DNA of 64,000 nucleotides, taken from assembly GCA_903772945.1 (NCBI GenBank), contig CAICTM010000096.1, positions 58,574 through 122,573 of the forward strand. The letters run 5' to 3'. The notes below the pieces were generated by a model, which worked only from the letters and a program-made list of their open reading frames with translations, had not been told where the DNA came from and searched no databases. Positions 41,362-52,237 of the stretch are shown in pieces. The DNA comes from Seminavis robusta. Its lineage: Eukaryota > Bacillariophyta > Bacillariophyceae > Naviculales > Naviculaceae. The position numbers were made by a program, and so were the translations under genes. The first letter of the stretch is position 1, and each line of letters starts with the position of its first letter.

Positions 41362-44300
41362 GGTTGCTGGTTGTTAGTTCTGGTGTGTTGGTGGTTGTTG
41401 TGCTTGTGTTTTGTTGTGAACCCAGTTGAAATTGTGAGAGAAAAGCGAAGTGAAAAGCGAAGAGGATGGGAAGAGCTTCGGCATTCTTCACAGAAAGTTG
41501 GTTGTTCTTCGGTTCTCTCTTTTTGGAGAACCAGTTTTTTTGCCGGGATAATGCATGAAGCTTTTTTTAGTTTCATCATCATCTAGCTAGCGTGGCTTAG
41601 TAGAATCGAATCAGGCATTCTCGGATAAGTCAGTTGTCGCCTTTGTTCCTTACTCCCTTGTGGTGAACTTGATACATAAATGGATGAGGACAAGACTGCT
41701 GAAAAGTCACTGGTACTATACCGTACTGGTACCGACTCATTGAAACCTAATGGTAATGAGAAATTCAAAGTTGACCTAGCCATTATTTCTTTCTGTTATC
41801 TGTTTGAGATGAGTGTTAAACCTATAGTTGCCATTTGAAAGTAGAGCATTAACAGATAAAACAGACCATATACCCACAAGTGATCGTTTTGGGGAGCTTA
41901 ATGGAATTATTTAACGAAATGTCTGAATGACTTAGAGGGAAAGACCGAAAGAATGGGTACACACGATTGCAATGATGCATGTTTCGAAATTGAAAATCGC
42001 TCGAAAACACCGCATCACCACTTGGGGAATGCTTTTTCTCCACGGCAAAGTGATAAAATCAACAAACAAATGATACAGCCCCATGCAGCACAACAAGGGG
42101 CATGGGGCCGTAGCATTTGTTTTTGTGTTTTTTCATCTTTTGGTGAATCTATTTTTTTTTTCATCTTTTGGTGAATCTATTTCGCTCCCCAATTACAATA
42201 CCAGACTCTTTCAATGAGTCGGTACGTTACTCTCCATAGCGCTCTCTACTACGGTACTCAGAATCAGAGTGGCCGGTTTGGTTGGCTATTATTTGTGCTG
42301 CGTGCTGCAGAGTGCAAAGACGCAAAGACCCCTGGCCCTGATCCCTGATGGCGACTCGCCGCACTTGTTCCTCGGCAAAAGTTAGTACGCACAAAAAACT
42401 CGGACATTGTTCTTTGGGGTGAAAAGGTTGATAATCGTTAGTCGCATTTGCTGGGACCATGCTCCCAGCTTCTTCACTGGGACTCCTTGGGAAAACAAAT
42501 GTATGGTTTAGGAAGTTAATTTGACTTATTAATCATGTTAACCAAATATAGAGCATAGCTTGACGCAGCTTATCGTGAATTGATCAAACCATACCTCTTT
42601 CTCATTTCAGTGGCGGAAATTTTTTCACAATTTGAGGGGGACAACTCCGTAAAAGAGCCTCTCAGTGCCCCGTCATTCAGCAGTTTCACCACACAAAACT
42701 GATGGGTCACAAGGAACGCTATCACCTTCGTAGAAACTGTCTATGCGAGATCTTCGGATCGAGGCGACTGCTTCGCATTCTATTCTCTGTGGAATCCCCA
42801 AAGCAACCCAGGTACGAGCAGCTGCACGAGCACTCTAACCCAGGTACGAGCACATCAATTCTACAAGCAGACTTCGATGGAAGTTCGCTGTAAAGGTAAA
42901 AGCTTACTCCAGCTACGCTTTGACCTTTAAAAGTTCTCTATGTCAAGGCTTTGATGTGGAATAATTGTCTGGGGTGAAGCAAACAAGCTGAAGAACAGAA
43001 CATGCACGAATTGGGTCAGGCTTCCGCAGCTCTTCCGCACCCCATGTTTTAGTGGTCAACACTGCCAGCCTGATTCCGGATGCAAGTCAACAGATGCACT
43101 GGAAACCGGATGCTTATTGGGTTCGTAGCCTAGAGCCGAGGCCTTCAGTATACCCCCGAGGTAGAAGAATGAAGCACATTTACGAGTCTGGAGTCCTATG
43201 CTCGTAGTACAGAGTCCTAGCTAGTAGTATCGTTAGTGAGTGGCTGGTTGATGACATGAGATGGTCTAGTCGAAGGAAAGCAAAAAGCAAGCCATGTTCG
43301 TCCACTTCTTTACCAAGATCAGCCGATCTACATTTTGATTGATGAGGCTTGTCTCCTTCTTCGCTCACTCCGCCAGAACGAAGCAATGTTCTAGCTAGCC
43401 AGCCACAACTAGCGACTGAGGCTGACTCATCCTTCCCCAGAGCTAGATCTATTAGAAAGAATCAAAATTCTTTGCTAGTGCGCTGCTCTGTTCTTGCTTG
43501 CTTGCGTGTGGTTCGTACTAAATAGACTGGCAGACAGGCAGAACAAACTGCTATACCGGGACATAATCCATAGCTGCATAGCTGCATCTTTCAACCTGTG
43601 GACCAGTCATGCTTCGCTGCGTACATGCATGGATCTGCAGCGACATCCCGCCAGGCCAGGAAGGAGAACCCTCTTGCTCCCTTCCACAGCCACAGAAGGT
43701 AGACTACATGAATGGTGAAAGCTCTTCTTCAGAAGCACTATAATATCCAGGTACGATACATACAGCTAGAGCTCAGCTACTGTAGCCAAAAAGAGTCTTG
43801 GCAGCTGAACGTCCAAGGGACGGGAGGATACCCTCCGTGGGAAGAGGCCCAAACTAGATTATTATCAAAATGTGAGCAGACGACTGCCCTTTTCGGTGGT
43901 GATTTTAGCCATTTTTGACCATTAAATCATAAGAGGTGAAAACGTTTCAGCTGATAGCGATTTCTAAAGCCTAATAAGTCATGGGGCCAGAAATGAAGAA
44001 TTGGTAGTGTTCCTCATGTATTCTACGGTGACAGTCGATGACGCATTGGATCGCCTTTTTGTTTTTGTTTTTAGTCGCTTCCAAATTATTAGTCCCGAAA
44101 ATGTTGAATCGTGGTCGAAGAGTGACGTCAAAAGCTGCCACCGCCTCATTTATCTTTCTGTGGACAGCACCAGCTGCCATGTGCCATGTGTCATACGTTT
44201 GTATGCATATGTCACACTCGGAAAACCGGCACTGCGTCTGTCTGTGTTCGAGAGAGAAGATCGTCTCTTTTCTGTTTTCTTTCTCAATACCGATAGAGCG

Positions 44301-44398
44301 ACCCAGCCGTTCTCTCTCATTCGCTCGGTCGACCCAGAGAGGAAGTCTTGTGAAGTGTGATATTAATATCTATACCGGTACTAGTACAGTAGAATAGA
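41362..44398. other. 3-kb gene-poor spacer right of the DUF6824 array
   Basis: Only short open frames without family similarity. A 28-bp tandem duplication sits at 42131-42182, and CCCAGGTACGAGCA occurs twice near 42808 and 42840. No DUF6824 remnant seen. Confidence 0.5.
42131..42182. repeat. 28-bp tandem duplication
   Basis: TTTCATCTTTTGGTGAATCT followed by ATTT occurs at 42131-42154 and again at 42159-42182, separated only by extra T residues. Perfect within the shared part, so recent. Confidence 0.85.
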
Positions 44399-45388
44399 AT
44401 GAGTTCGTCAAAGAAGTCGTTCGCCGCGATATTGGTGTTGGTGTCGATAAGCACACTTACCCTCACCACCAATGCCTTTCAGTCTGTGTCGCCCTTGACA
44501 AGGCCTCTGCTGTCGCAACCGCCAAGGGTCTCTCATCAGGCACGGTCTAGCAGCAGTCGCCTCTTCTCCAGTGTGGCCATCAGCACGGCTCTGACAGCTC
44601 TAGATACCTTTTGGCAGACTTCACCGTATACAGCTGCTGCGATTGTCTGCGGCATCAAGGCATCGGCGGCAGATTTGATTGCCCAGAAGCGTGCTTATCG
44701 AAAGAGAGAAGAAAAGGAACGCCAAGCAGCGGCGCTAGCAGCATCCCAAAAGGAAGACGAAGATTCTTTACGAACCGACAATACACCAATCATCTACAAT
44801 CCCAATATTGACGAAACAGCAGCAGCAGCAGCAGAAGATACTAGTAATAGTAATGATACTGATACTGATACTGCCCTGAACAACGGCAAGAAAACCGAGT
44901 GGAAACGCACGTTGGCGTTTTTGACGTACGGCTCCATCTATCAAGGACTCTCTCAAGAATTCATTTATATACACCTTTATCCTGTTTGGTTTGGCAGTGC
45001 CACCACTGTGCCAGTCGTCTTGACCAAGGTCCTTTTTGATTTGTGCATTCAAACCACATTCTTGACGTTACCCATTGCCTACTTGACAAAGTCAGTCATC
45101 TACAGATACTCGCCAAAGGAAGCCATTCGACGATATATTGATGACATTCGCAACCACGGTCTGCTCAAGAAATATTACCTACTGTGGGGACCAGTCCAAT
45201 GCTTGACTTTTAGCATTGTTCCGGAACATTGGAGAGTCACCTTTATTGCTTTTGTCTCCTTCTTCTGGCTCATCATTCTATCCACCATTGCCTCCAAAAC
45301 TAAAGCAACTTCTGAGGATGTACAAAACGAAATCATTGTGGAGGAGTGCTCCTTTGAAGATGGAACTACTTGTAATATTGATGGATAA
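44399..45388 (+). CDS. Mpv17/PMP22-family membrane protein with plastid-type presequence
   Basis: 329 codons, single exon, ATG at 44399. Residues 1-27 form a signal peptide ending Thr-Asn-Ala/Phe-Gln, the Ala-Phe cleavage context of diatom bipartite plastid presequences, followed by a Ser/Arg-rich transit-like stretch. The family core follows: a first helix near FWQTSPYTAAAIVCGIKASAAD, an interrupted charged insertion (about 97-160, poly-Ala, Asp/Thr), then TYGSIYQGLSQEFIY, a helix with LCIQTTFLTLPIAYL, and the signature WGPVQCLTFSIVPEHWR at about 262 with the final helix. The usual family length is about 180-200, so the insertion and presequence explain the excess. Mpv17 proteins are channel-like inner-membrane or peroxisomal proteins; a plastid envelope or thylakoid location is inferred here. 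Confidence 0.85.
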   Translation: MSSSKKSFAAILVLVSISTLTLTTNAFQSVSPLTRPLLSQPPRVSHQARSSSSRLFSSVAISTALTALDTFWQTSPYTAAAIVCGIKASAADLIAQKRAYRKREEKERQAAALAASQKEDEDSLRTDNTPIIYNPNIDETAAAAAEDTSNSNDTDTDTALNNGKKTEWKRTLAFLTYGSIYQGLSQEFIYIHLYPVWFGSATTVPVVLTKVLFDLCIQTTFLTLPIAYLTKSVIYRYSPKEAIRRYIDDIRNHGLLKKYYLLWGPVQCLTFSIVPEHWRVTFIAFVSFFWLIILSTIASKTKATSEDVQNEIIVEECSFEDGTTCNIDG

Positions 45389-45831
45389 AGAAAACAAAGA
45401 AAGGAAGCAAGGAAGAAACAATGGAAGCAAGCCAATCATTGTACAGATCAGTTGAGTTAACCTCTATTACTAGAGGGTAGCAAGGTACATACATTTTTAA
45501 ACTAGTAGTAGAACTCTTGCTTGCCTATGCTACCCACTAGCTAGTGCTTGGCTAGCCATAGCTTGGCCAAGCTGGACAAACAGCCACGTCGTCCCTTTGC
45601 CATGCTTCCGCAAACGGAGGTGGTTGGTTGTATTACTCATCTATTTACTCAACTAGCTACTACCCATTCAGTTTCGCTGCATTATTAATGTTATTTATCA
45701 AAGATGCAAAGATACGCGGACGACGAGGAACAGGCCCACACTAGTCTAGCTAGCCTACTTTACTATCTACTACCGGTAGTACCCTACAGTAGCTAGCCTC
45801 CCTCTCTTCCAAACCAATTGAAAGAAACGAG
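45389..45831. other. Spacer between Mpv17-like gene and NAD(P)HX dehydratase gene
   Basis: No gene seen. CTAGCTAG-type runs near 45538-45560 and TACCGGTA at about 45772, close to the next start codon. Confidence 0.5.
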
Positions 45832-47232
45832 ATGTCCTTTGCAAGGCAGCTACCGGTACTTCGCCTTCCTCGTAGATCTCGTTCAAGTTTCTCCTTGTCT
45901 TTTTTCACGGCTCTTCTTTCCACAGCCTCTCCCACAGTGACGCAATCGTTTGGCAAGCACAATCCACTACTATTAAGGCACCACTACTACCAGCAAGCAG
46001 CGCCGTACTACAACACTGCCATCCGAACAACAGTCACAGGGACCACATCTTCCAAAAGTGAGATAATGTCTCATGCCTTCACTATTAATACCGGTATATG
46101 TACTTGGCCAGAGGGCCAATCTCTGGCCATTTCCAAATGCGTCGTGCCCATGACTTTTGAAGCACACAAGGGATCCAGTGGCCGCGTGGGAGTTTTGGGA
46201 GGATCGGCACAATACACGGGAGCACCGTATTATGCCGCCATGGCCAGTCTTAAAGCGGGTGCTGATTTGGCGTATGTCTTTTGTGCACAAGAAGCATGCT
46301 TGCCCATCAAATCATACAGTCCAGAACTCATGGTATCGCCTGTCTATTCGGCACAACAGTTCGATGACTGCCACAACAGCAACAGCAACAACAACAACAA
46401 TCATCATCCAGATATGGAGGATCTTAAAGAGTGAGTGAGTGACTGCTTTGGAATTTAAGATTTGAAAGGCCAATTAGTATACTGTCAACTGGTCATTGCT
46501 GTCTTTTTTCCTCAACCATTGTTTGGTGCCAGACGCCTGATTGAAGACATGGTCCAAAAAGTCACTTCCCAAATAGAACGTTTGCATGTACTGGTGATTG
46601 GTCCTGGATTGGGCAGGTGTCCGTTGGTCTTTGAAGCGACAGCCAGAATCATACAACATGCGACAACAAAAAATCTGGCACTTGTTTTGGATGCCGATGC
46701 ACTCTGGATGTTGGCACAACCACCATATCGAGCCCTATTGAAAGACTACAGCAAGGTCGTTTTGACTCCCAATATTGTCGAATACAAACGATTGTTTGCC
46801 AATGGCAATGATAACAACAATTTGCTGCAACATGCCACGGTAGTGCAAAAAGGGCAACACGACAAGATATTACGGAATGGACAAACACGGATGGAATGTC
46901 ACGAACTAGGTGGGAAGAAGCGATCCGGTGGCATTGGGGATGTATTGGCGGGCACCATTGGGACCTTGGTGGCATGGAATGGCATTTTGTCATCATCATC
47001 TCAAGAACAGGAGGATTTGGTGTTGTCATGTTGGACGGCTTGTTGCTTTGTGAAAACGGCCACAAGATTGGCATTTCAAGACAAGAAACGAAGCATGACC
47101 GCACCCGACGTGCTAGAGCATCTGGGACCGGCCATTGACAGCATGACAGAGAAAGACGAGTACGGCAAGGAAGACGATGGAACCAAGAATGACAAACACA
47201 AGTCCCCGGCCCCGGATGCGAGTAAACTGTAG
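45832..47232 (+). CDS. NAXD: ATP-dependent (S)-NAD(P)H-hydrate dehydratase (one intron)
   Basis: Exon 1 is 45832..46430 and exon 2 is 46533..47232, with a 102-nt GT-AG intron (phase 2); 432 residues. The join gives MEDLKERLIEDMV without a break. The N-terminus (about 1-65) is Arg/Ser/Phe-rich and looks like an organelle presequence; an internal ATG near residue 80 could give a cytosolic form. The ribokinase-like fold is clear: [21 protein letters not shown] at about 113, LVIGPGLGR at about 221, LDADAL at about 251, [10 protein letters not shown], then [13 protein letters not shown] at about 328 with the catalytic Asp. The enzyme repairs hydrated NADH and NADPH using ATP or ADP. The partner epimerase domain is not fused. 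A His/Asn/Gln-rich stretch just before the splice site is an insertion. Confidence 0.92.
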
Positions 47233-47682
47233 TCTCTTCCGTCCGTCACCTACTGTCTACGAGCCAACTCCAGGACTACCACACCGTACCCACTCCACAG
47301 TCCGACACATACGGGTACCATAACACCCGAACGTGGATGACGCGGGAGTGTAGGTAGACGGTCATTCAACTTGAATGTTCTTAGTTTTGCTTACGGTGAA
47401 ATTTGCGTTACAACGTGCACGTACTTGGATTGTTGATGGTGTATGAATAAAGCAGTGTGGCCCTTTGCTTGGATTCACAACGATGTTGTTTCCGTCTCTG
47501 GCATGCAACCTATAAACCAACTGAATGACAGATTTCTGAGTTGATTTGATTGGAATTTGATTGTCCCGCCATGGCCGGCAATGGCAAAGTACTTAGTTTT
47601 GATGAGGCGTTTGTTTGTCCGAGACTTAGACATGCAACTGTCAAAAGACACGGACAAAAGGTGGGGGTGAGTATGAGAGAAT
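47233..47682. other. Spacer right of the NAXD gene
   Basis: No supportable gene. Overlapping short frames on both strands near 47.48-47.74 kb have no family similarity. Confidence 0.45.
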
Positions 47683-48202
47683 TCATGGCAAAAACTCGTT
47701 TTCTTGCTGCGCATGCAACAAACCTGCCTGTTCATCATCCCTTGATGGAACCTTCAATTTGTAGTTGACAAGTTGCAGGATATACTCTGCTAAAAGGTAA
47801 TGCCACGTGATTGTATCACGCTGGTACTCGTGGGCGTTTTTCAAGAAAGCTTTCAAGAGCTCTCGATTGTTTTTGGGTTGACTGTCCCCTTGATCGGTCT
47901 GTTGAGTGTTTCTACCCTGGACTGAGATCCCAAGACCTGTCAGTGCCTTGTTGATGCGAGGGAAAGTCTGCATCATGCGCCAAAACTTCATTGGGAATCG
48001 ATGTTGACGAGCCTCAGCACGGACGGTTGTCAGTGTCTTTTTGTTTCTGATTTCTTCAATCAGGTCTCCAGGAATTCCAGGCTCTTTTTCTTCACCGTCC
48101 CAGTGCTGACGTTCTACTTCAAGGATTTCAAGGCCTGTTAGCTCGAGGACTTGCAGTCATTCCATTACGTTCAGCCAGAACGCATTTGATCTCTGTAGCC
48201 AT
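47683..48202 (-). pseudogene. Unrecognised coding remnant with a single-base frameshift
   Basis: From 48156 down to the stop at 47683 one frame is open for 157 codons and reads like a real, charged helical protein (for example LTGLEILEVERQHWDGEEKE, FPMKFWRMMQTFPRINK, WHYLLAEYILQLVNYKL). It has no ATG of its own before a Met at codon 54. A good start, ATGGCTACAGAG at 48202, opens a 15-codon stretch (MATEIKCVLAERNGM) that would run straight into it if one extra A at 48157 were ignored. I read this as one gene broken by a 1-nt indel, either a pseudogene or a sequencing error. I do not recognise the family. The region begins 238 bp from the IMPACT homologue start, divergently. Confidence 0.5.
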
Positions 48203-48440
48203 GGTGATAGTTGTCGTGGTGCAATTCGGTTTTGATGTCATTTTATGTTCAAATAGACTTATTTGTCAATTTATCTGTAAAAATAAATTGGATCTTTCAA
48301 AACTCTCTCGTCAGCGCCCGTCACCAATCCACCAACCGCCATGGCAATAGCAGTCCAGTCCACAAGGACTTGTTGAGAGTACAGTCGTACCGTACTAACT
48401 GTGTTGTCTTTTCTTGTCTTGTCTTGTCGAGTAAGGCACA

Positions 48441-49388
48441 ATGGGTTCCGATGCTAATGCTGATGACGATGATGACGGTGATGACGGTGAGAGAAGGGAA
48501 GAAGAACTCGAAGCTTTGTTTGCCGTGTACGGAGACAAGTTGGTGTTGGGCGATCTCAACGATGATGAATTGTCCAAGCATCGCAATGGTCCCTGGAAGA
48601 TTCGCGTGGCGAACAAGGTGACTCTGGAGCTGTTGCTGCCAGTACACTATCCTAGTCGAGAAGCTCCCACTCCACGCATCCATGCTCCCTATCACATTCT
48701 CAATGCCACAGACGCACGCGCCATGCAACAAGAACTAATAGACATGTACTCTCCAGACACAGAAGTCGCCATTTTGTGGGCTGAGCATTGTCGAACGGCT
48801 CTTCAATTGGACGACGAGCAATTTGAACTGGACGTGGAAACTGAAGTTGAAAATGAAGAAGAAAATCCACCCAACAATTCTGCAGCAGCGGAAGGCACTC
48901 GCGCATTCTATCCATCCAGTGCCAAATTTGGACAAACCATTCGGAGATTTGACACGTCAACCGTCCTCAATGACAAAAATCAAAGAACCATTTTTCACGG
49001 AGCTCCATTTCATCCTCCCAAGTCAGGACCGGCCGAATTGTTCATTGCCCACGTCGCATCGGTAGAAAGCATGGCTCATGTGGAGTGGGTGTTGGCTGAA
49101 TTGCTTTTCAACGACAAAAAAGTAGCTAAAGCATCTCACAATATGATGGCCTATCGATTTGTCGAAGCTTCCACGGGATGCGAAGTCAGTGACAATGACG
49201 ATGATGGAGAAAAGGGAAGTGGCGCCAAACTAGCCGCTCTACTCGATTTGTCAAATGCAAATAATGTCATTGTCGTCGTGTCACGATGGTACGGAGGCGT
49301 GCATTTGGGACCGGCCAGATTCAAATACATTGCCAGTACAGCAAGAGACGTTTTGGAGGAACATGGATTCTTGCCGAAAAAGAAATGA
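48441..49388 (+). CDS. IMPACT/Yih1 homologue (RWD plus UPF0029 domains)
   Basis: 315 codons, single exon, ATG at 48441 (GCACAATGGG). After an Asp-rich start, residues about 20-118 fit an RWD domain (EELEALFAVYGD, LELLLPVHYPSREAPTPRI), the module that binds GCN1. Residues about 150-310 form the ancient UPF0029/IMPACT domain with FHPPKSGPAELFIAHVA, HNMMAYRF, the acidic DNDDDGEKGSG loop and VVVSRWYGGVHLGPARF. IMPACT and yeast Yih1 compete with the kinase GCN2 for GCN1 and so dampen eIF2-alpha phosphorylation under amino acid stress. Domain order and length match the family. Convergent with the EF-hand gene, 304 bp apart. Confidence 0.92.
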   Translation: MGSDANADDDDDGDDGERREEELEALFAVYGDKLVLGDLNDDELSKHRNGPWKIRVANKVTLELLLPVHYPSREAPTPRIHAPYHILNATDARAMQQELIDMYSPDTEVAILWAEHCRTALQLDDEQFELDVETEVENEEENPPNNSAAAEGTRAFYPSSAKFGQTIRRFDTSTVLNDKNQRTIFHGAPFHPPKSGPAELFIAHVASVESMAHVEWVLAELLFNDKKVAKASHNMMAYRFVEASTGCEVSDNDDDGEKGSGAKLAALLDLSNANNVIVVVSRWYGGVHLGPARFKYIASTARDVLEEHGFLPKKK

Positions 49389-49692
49389 ATCGAATCGAAA
49401 TGAATGAAATGCAATTGGCATGCACAGTACTTTCAAACAGTTGCAGCTCCACATCAACCTCAAAGCGGGACAGTTGGAGCGGTTCAAGTCCACCAAGTAT
49501 CCACTTCAACAAGTGAAGCCCGTTTTGCTGTTCTCCAATAAGTCGCTTGGAGAAAACAGTTCATCCATCGAGGTCTACCTCAGCTCCAACATGAGGATGC
49601 AACATGCTAAAACCAGCTGGCTTTGGGGCGCATTGAATAAGGTAAAGATCAAAATCGCTTTTCTATTATATATTGTTTTAACAGTATGGTAT
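49389..49692. other. Convergent 3' spacer
   Basis: Holds the 3' ends of the IMPACT homologue and the EF-hand gene. Short frames on both strands only; nothing further seen. Confidence 0.5.
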
Positions 49693-50418
49693 CTATGAAA
49701 GAAGGCCCAGCTCACTTCCATTTTTCTTCGCCAGTTTGGTCAAATTGGTTCGCAACGTTTTGGGGGCCTCTTGAACCCATTCCTCCATGTCAATTGTACC
49801 ATTGCCGTCAGTGTCCGCTCGCTTGAAGATTCCTTGCACCTGCTTCTCTTGCAGCCACTCAAAACCCAACGATTGAAACGCCGCTTGGAGTTCATCCTTG
49901 CTAATGGTCCCGTCATTGTTCGCGTCTGCTACTCGAAAGAGGGCTCGCAGGACGGCGTCTCCAAAACGGGAATCCGAAGTATCCACAAAGCTACCAATGA
50001 CGTTGGAATGCACTGAAATTGCCTTGCCACGGAGTTTATTGAGGTTTTCATCGCCCATCACCTCCTTCATGAAAACCACCAATGGAGAAAAGACTCCTTC
50101 CTTGTGATTATTCTTCGGTGCGGCCTTCTTGGGGGCTGGGGTCTTTGCAGCCTTTTCTGCTGCTGACTCGGTCGCCTCCTGAGCTGTTGCTTGTGTCACA
50201 ATTGGTTCCGCACTGGCAACGGTCTCTTCCTCTGCCTTCGTTCCAACCTCCGCAGTAAGCTGGGATTCGTAGAGTCTTGTCGCTGATGTTCTAGGTGATG
50301 GAACAATTCTTGGAAAGGAAGAATGCTGCACGTTCAGTGTACCGATAGACGGAGTGAATGCCGCACTGGTTGCCAACATGACGGCCACGGTCAGGACTTG
50401 TGTGGTGAAACGAACCAT
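49693..50418 (-). CDS. Plastid-targeted EF-hand calcium-binding protein
   Basis: 241 codons, single exon, ATG at 50418. Residues 1-20 are a signal peptide ending Thr-Ser-Ala/Ala-Phe-Thr-Pro, close to the diatom ASA-FAP plastid cleavage motif, followed by a Ser/Arg-rich transit-like stretch. A Glu/Ala/Lys-rich linker (about 55-100) leads to a helical segment FSPLVVFMKEVMGDENL. Two canonical EF-hand loops follow: DANNDGTISKDE at about 163 and DTDGNGTIDMEE at about 203, each with Asp at 1, 3 or 5 and Glu at 12, so both should bind calcium. Likely a stromal calcium sensor; the target is unknown. Divergent from the PDZ gene with 469 bp between starts. Confidence 0.87.
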   Translation of the reverse strand: MVRFTTQVLTVAVMLATSAAFTPSIGTLNVQHSSFPRIVPSPRTSATRLYESQLTAEVGTKAEEETVASAEPIVTQATAQEATESAAEKAAKTPAPKKAAPKNNHKEGVFSPLVVFMKEVMGDENLNKLRGKAISVHSNVIGSFVDTSDSRFGDAVLRALFRVADANNDGTISKDELQAAFQSLGFEWLQEKQVQGIFKRADTDGNGTIDMEEWVQEAPKTLRTNLTKLAKKNGSELGLLS

Positions 50419-50887
50419 TGTATTATCTTCAAAGTTTCTCTGCTATTTCTTGTTGGAGTGTCAACTCTATCGTCTTTAATTTGTGTACAATAAGAGAACT
50501 GAACTAGCCAGTGAGCTAGAATGCAATTTGCTCTTTCCTTCGTTGACTCATTCACTCACTCATCGATCCGGATGCTGACACTGTGGCCCACATCAGCATC
50601 TTTTCCGCGTTGTTCGAGTTTCGTGGAGCCTGTGACTCATTCGACTGAGGCTCGACCCGGAGGTGGAAAGAGCCGAGACAACCGCTCCCGCGTTACAGAA
50701 AGACTTAACAATGTTTGACAACGGAATTTGCCCTCTCAACAAGACAAAAAATTTGGAGCGCACTCGAGAAGTCGGGTCTCTCAACAGCAACGTGCCAGTA
50801 TGTTGCAGAGGACGAGCCACATGAAGAGATCTGATACTAGCTAGCTAGCTACTGGTAGTAAGATGAGAGATTATCATAAAACACAAG
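50419..50887. promoter_or_regulatory. Divergent intergenic region of the EF-hand and PDZ genes
   Basis: 469 bp between two start codons facing outward, so both promoters must lie here. CTAGCTAGCTA occurs near 50838-50848. No specific element can be named. Confidence 0.5.
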
Positions 50888-52237
50888 ATGACCGAGCATC
50901 AAACTGGACAAGACAAAGAGCAGTTCCTGCTTGTGGATACCGAAGCCACGACCATCAAGGAACATGATCGGTTGGGAGAGTTGAAAGTGCCTACCGAGAC
51001 ATTCGACTACGAAACATTGCGTGCCGGTACCATCAGTGTCACGTTTTCTCGTTCTACTGATATTCCACTTGGACTGATCTTTGAAGAAGATGGAGTTGCC
51101 GAAGGGGGCAAGGGAAGACGCATCGTTCTTGCTTCTATCGAGGAGAAGGCCGCTGGAGAGATTGACTTCCCGCGCAACGCTCCTATCCAAGTGGGAGATT
51201 CCCTCGAGCGGATCAATAGTGAGGATCTAGTGAATGACTCCCAAACGCATGATAGTGTCATGCAGCTGATTGATCAACCAGGGATCTTGACACTCACATT
51301 TGCCACGCCAAAAGGCATCCCTTCCTTATTCCAAGCCTTCATAGTCAAGCCATCAACGGAGTCGTCACTTGGAATACTTATCAACCAGCAAGCTCCCTGC
51401 TCCAATGACAATGCCATTGGCGATGGCGTGCCCCAGTTTTTCGTTCAAGACATTGTTAGAAAGATTCGAGGCCAGGAAGACGATACAAAACCAGCGTTGC
51501 AGCCATCATTGCTGCAGCATTCTGTTTTGCAGCCAAACGACATTCTCTTGAGTGTCAACACAGAGAGCTTGCAAGCTAACCCAGTGTACGGAGAACCTAT
51601 GCAAGTAGCCCAGTTGTTGCGAGACACACCGTCAGAAGTTACCATTGTCGCTCTTCGTCCTTTGACTTGGTCGGAAAAGCTAGTCAACGGTATCCGTAGA
51701 ACCGCTGTTGGTGCAGCTGGAGGGACCATGGTTGGAGTAGGACTGATCTTCATTCCTACGTTACCGCCTCCCGTGGGAGAACTCTTGATCGTTGGCGGAG
51801 TTTCCTTGTTGGGCACAGAGTTCGCTGGACCCAAAATGGTCATCAAGCAAGCGCGAGATTCATTGGAGGTGGCCGTCGCTGGGCCTGACCACACGGAAAA
51901 TGAGGAAGAAGGAAACGATTTGGACTTTGTAGTCGTTGAGACCAACGAAGCCAATCAAGACGGCTCTGATGGTCCAACAGCTAGTCCCGACACTGGCTCC
52001 ACACTGGAGTCGCACCGTGGCAAGAAGAAGCCTACCAAAACCATGACAAACAAGGTCAAGAGCTTTGGACGCCGTTATGTGCTTCCTTTCTTGGATCAGG
52101 TTGTGGGAGATAAGCCACAGACTCCTCCGAAGGAGATTCCTCGTGGCACTAAGGATATCGACTCCATCACCATCGACAAGAACCGTGCAGCCTGCTTGTC
52201 AGATTTGGCCTTCGATGTCGAGCCTGGCTCACCCTAG
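50888..52237 (+). CDS. Tandem PDZ-like protein with a PGPGW-like membrane segment
   Basis: 449 codons, single exon, ATG at 50888. Residues about 43-127 fit a PDZ fold (ISVTFSRSTDIPLGLIFEED, then IQVGDSLERINSEDLV and a final strand). A second PDZ-like unit runs at about 140-262 (SSLGILINQQ, LQPNDILLSVNTESL, SEVTIVALRP). Both have the Gly-Leu or Gly-Ile carboxylate-binding position. At about 271-315 a Gly-rich hydrophobic pair (GAAGGTMVGVGLIFIPTLPPPVG, then LLIVGGVSLLGTEF) resembles the small PGPGW membrane family. The C-terminal 130 residues are acidic then basic and disordered. A membrane-bound scaffold that gathers partners by their C-termini is plausible; no protease domain is present. Confidence 0.7.
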   Translation: MTEHQTGQDKEQFLLVDTEATTIKEHDRLGELKVPTETFDYETLRAGTISVTFSRSTDIPLGLIFEEDGVAEGGKGRRIVLASIEEKAAGEIDFPRNAPIQVGDSLERINSEDLVNDSQTHDSVMQLIDQPGILTLTFATPKGIPSLFQAFIVKPSTESSLGILINQQAPCSNDNAIGDGVPQFFVQDIVRKIRGQEDDTKPALQPSLLQHSVLQPNDILLSVNTESLQANPVYGEPMQVAQLLRDTPSEVTIVALRPLTWSEKLVNGIRRTAVGAAGGTMVGVGLIFIPTLPPPVGELLIVGGVSLLGTEFAGPKMVIKQARDSLEVAVAGPDHTENEEEGNDLDFVVVETNEANQDGSDGPTASPDTGSTLESHRGKKKPTKTMTNKVKSFGRRYVLPFLDQVVGDKPQTPPKEIPRGTKDIDSITIDKNRAACLSDLAFDVEPGSP

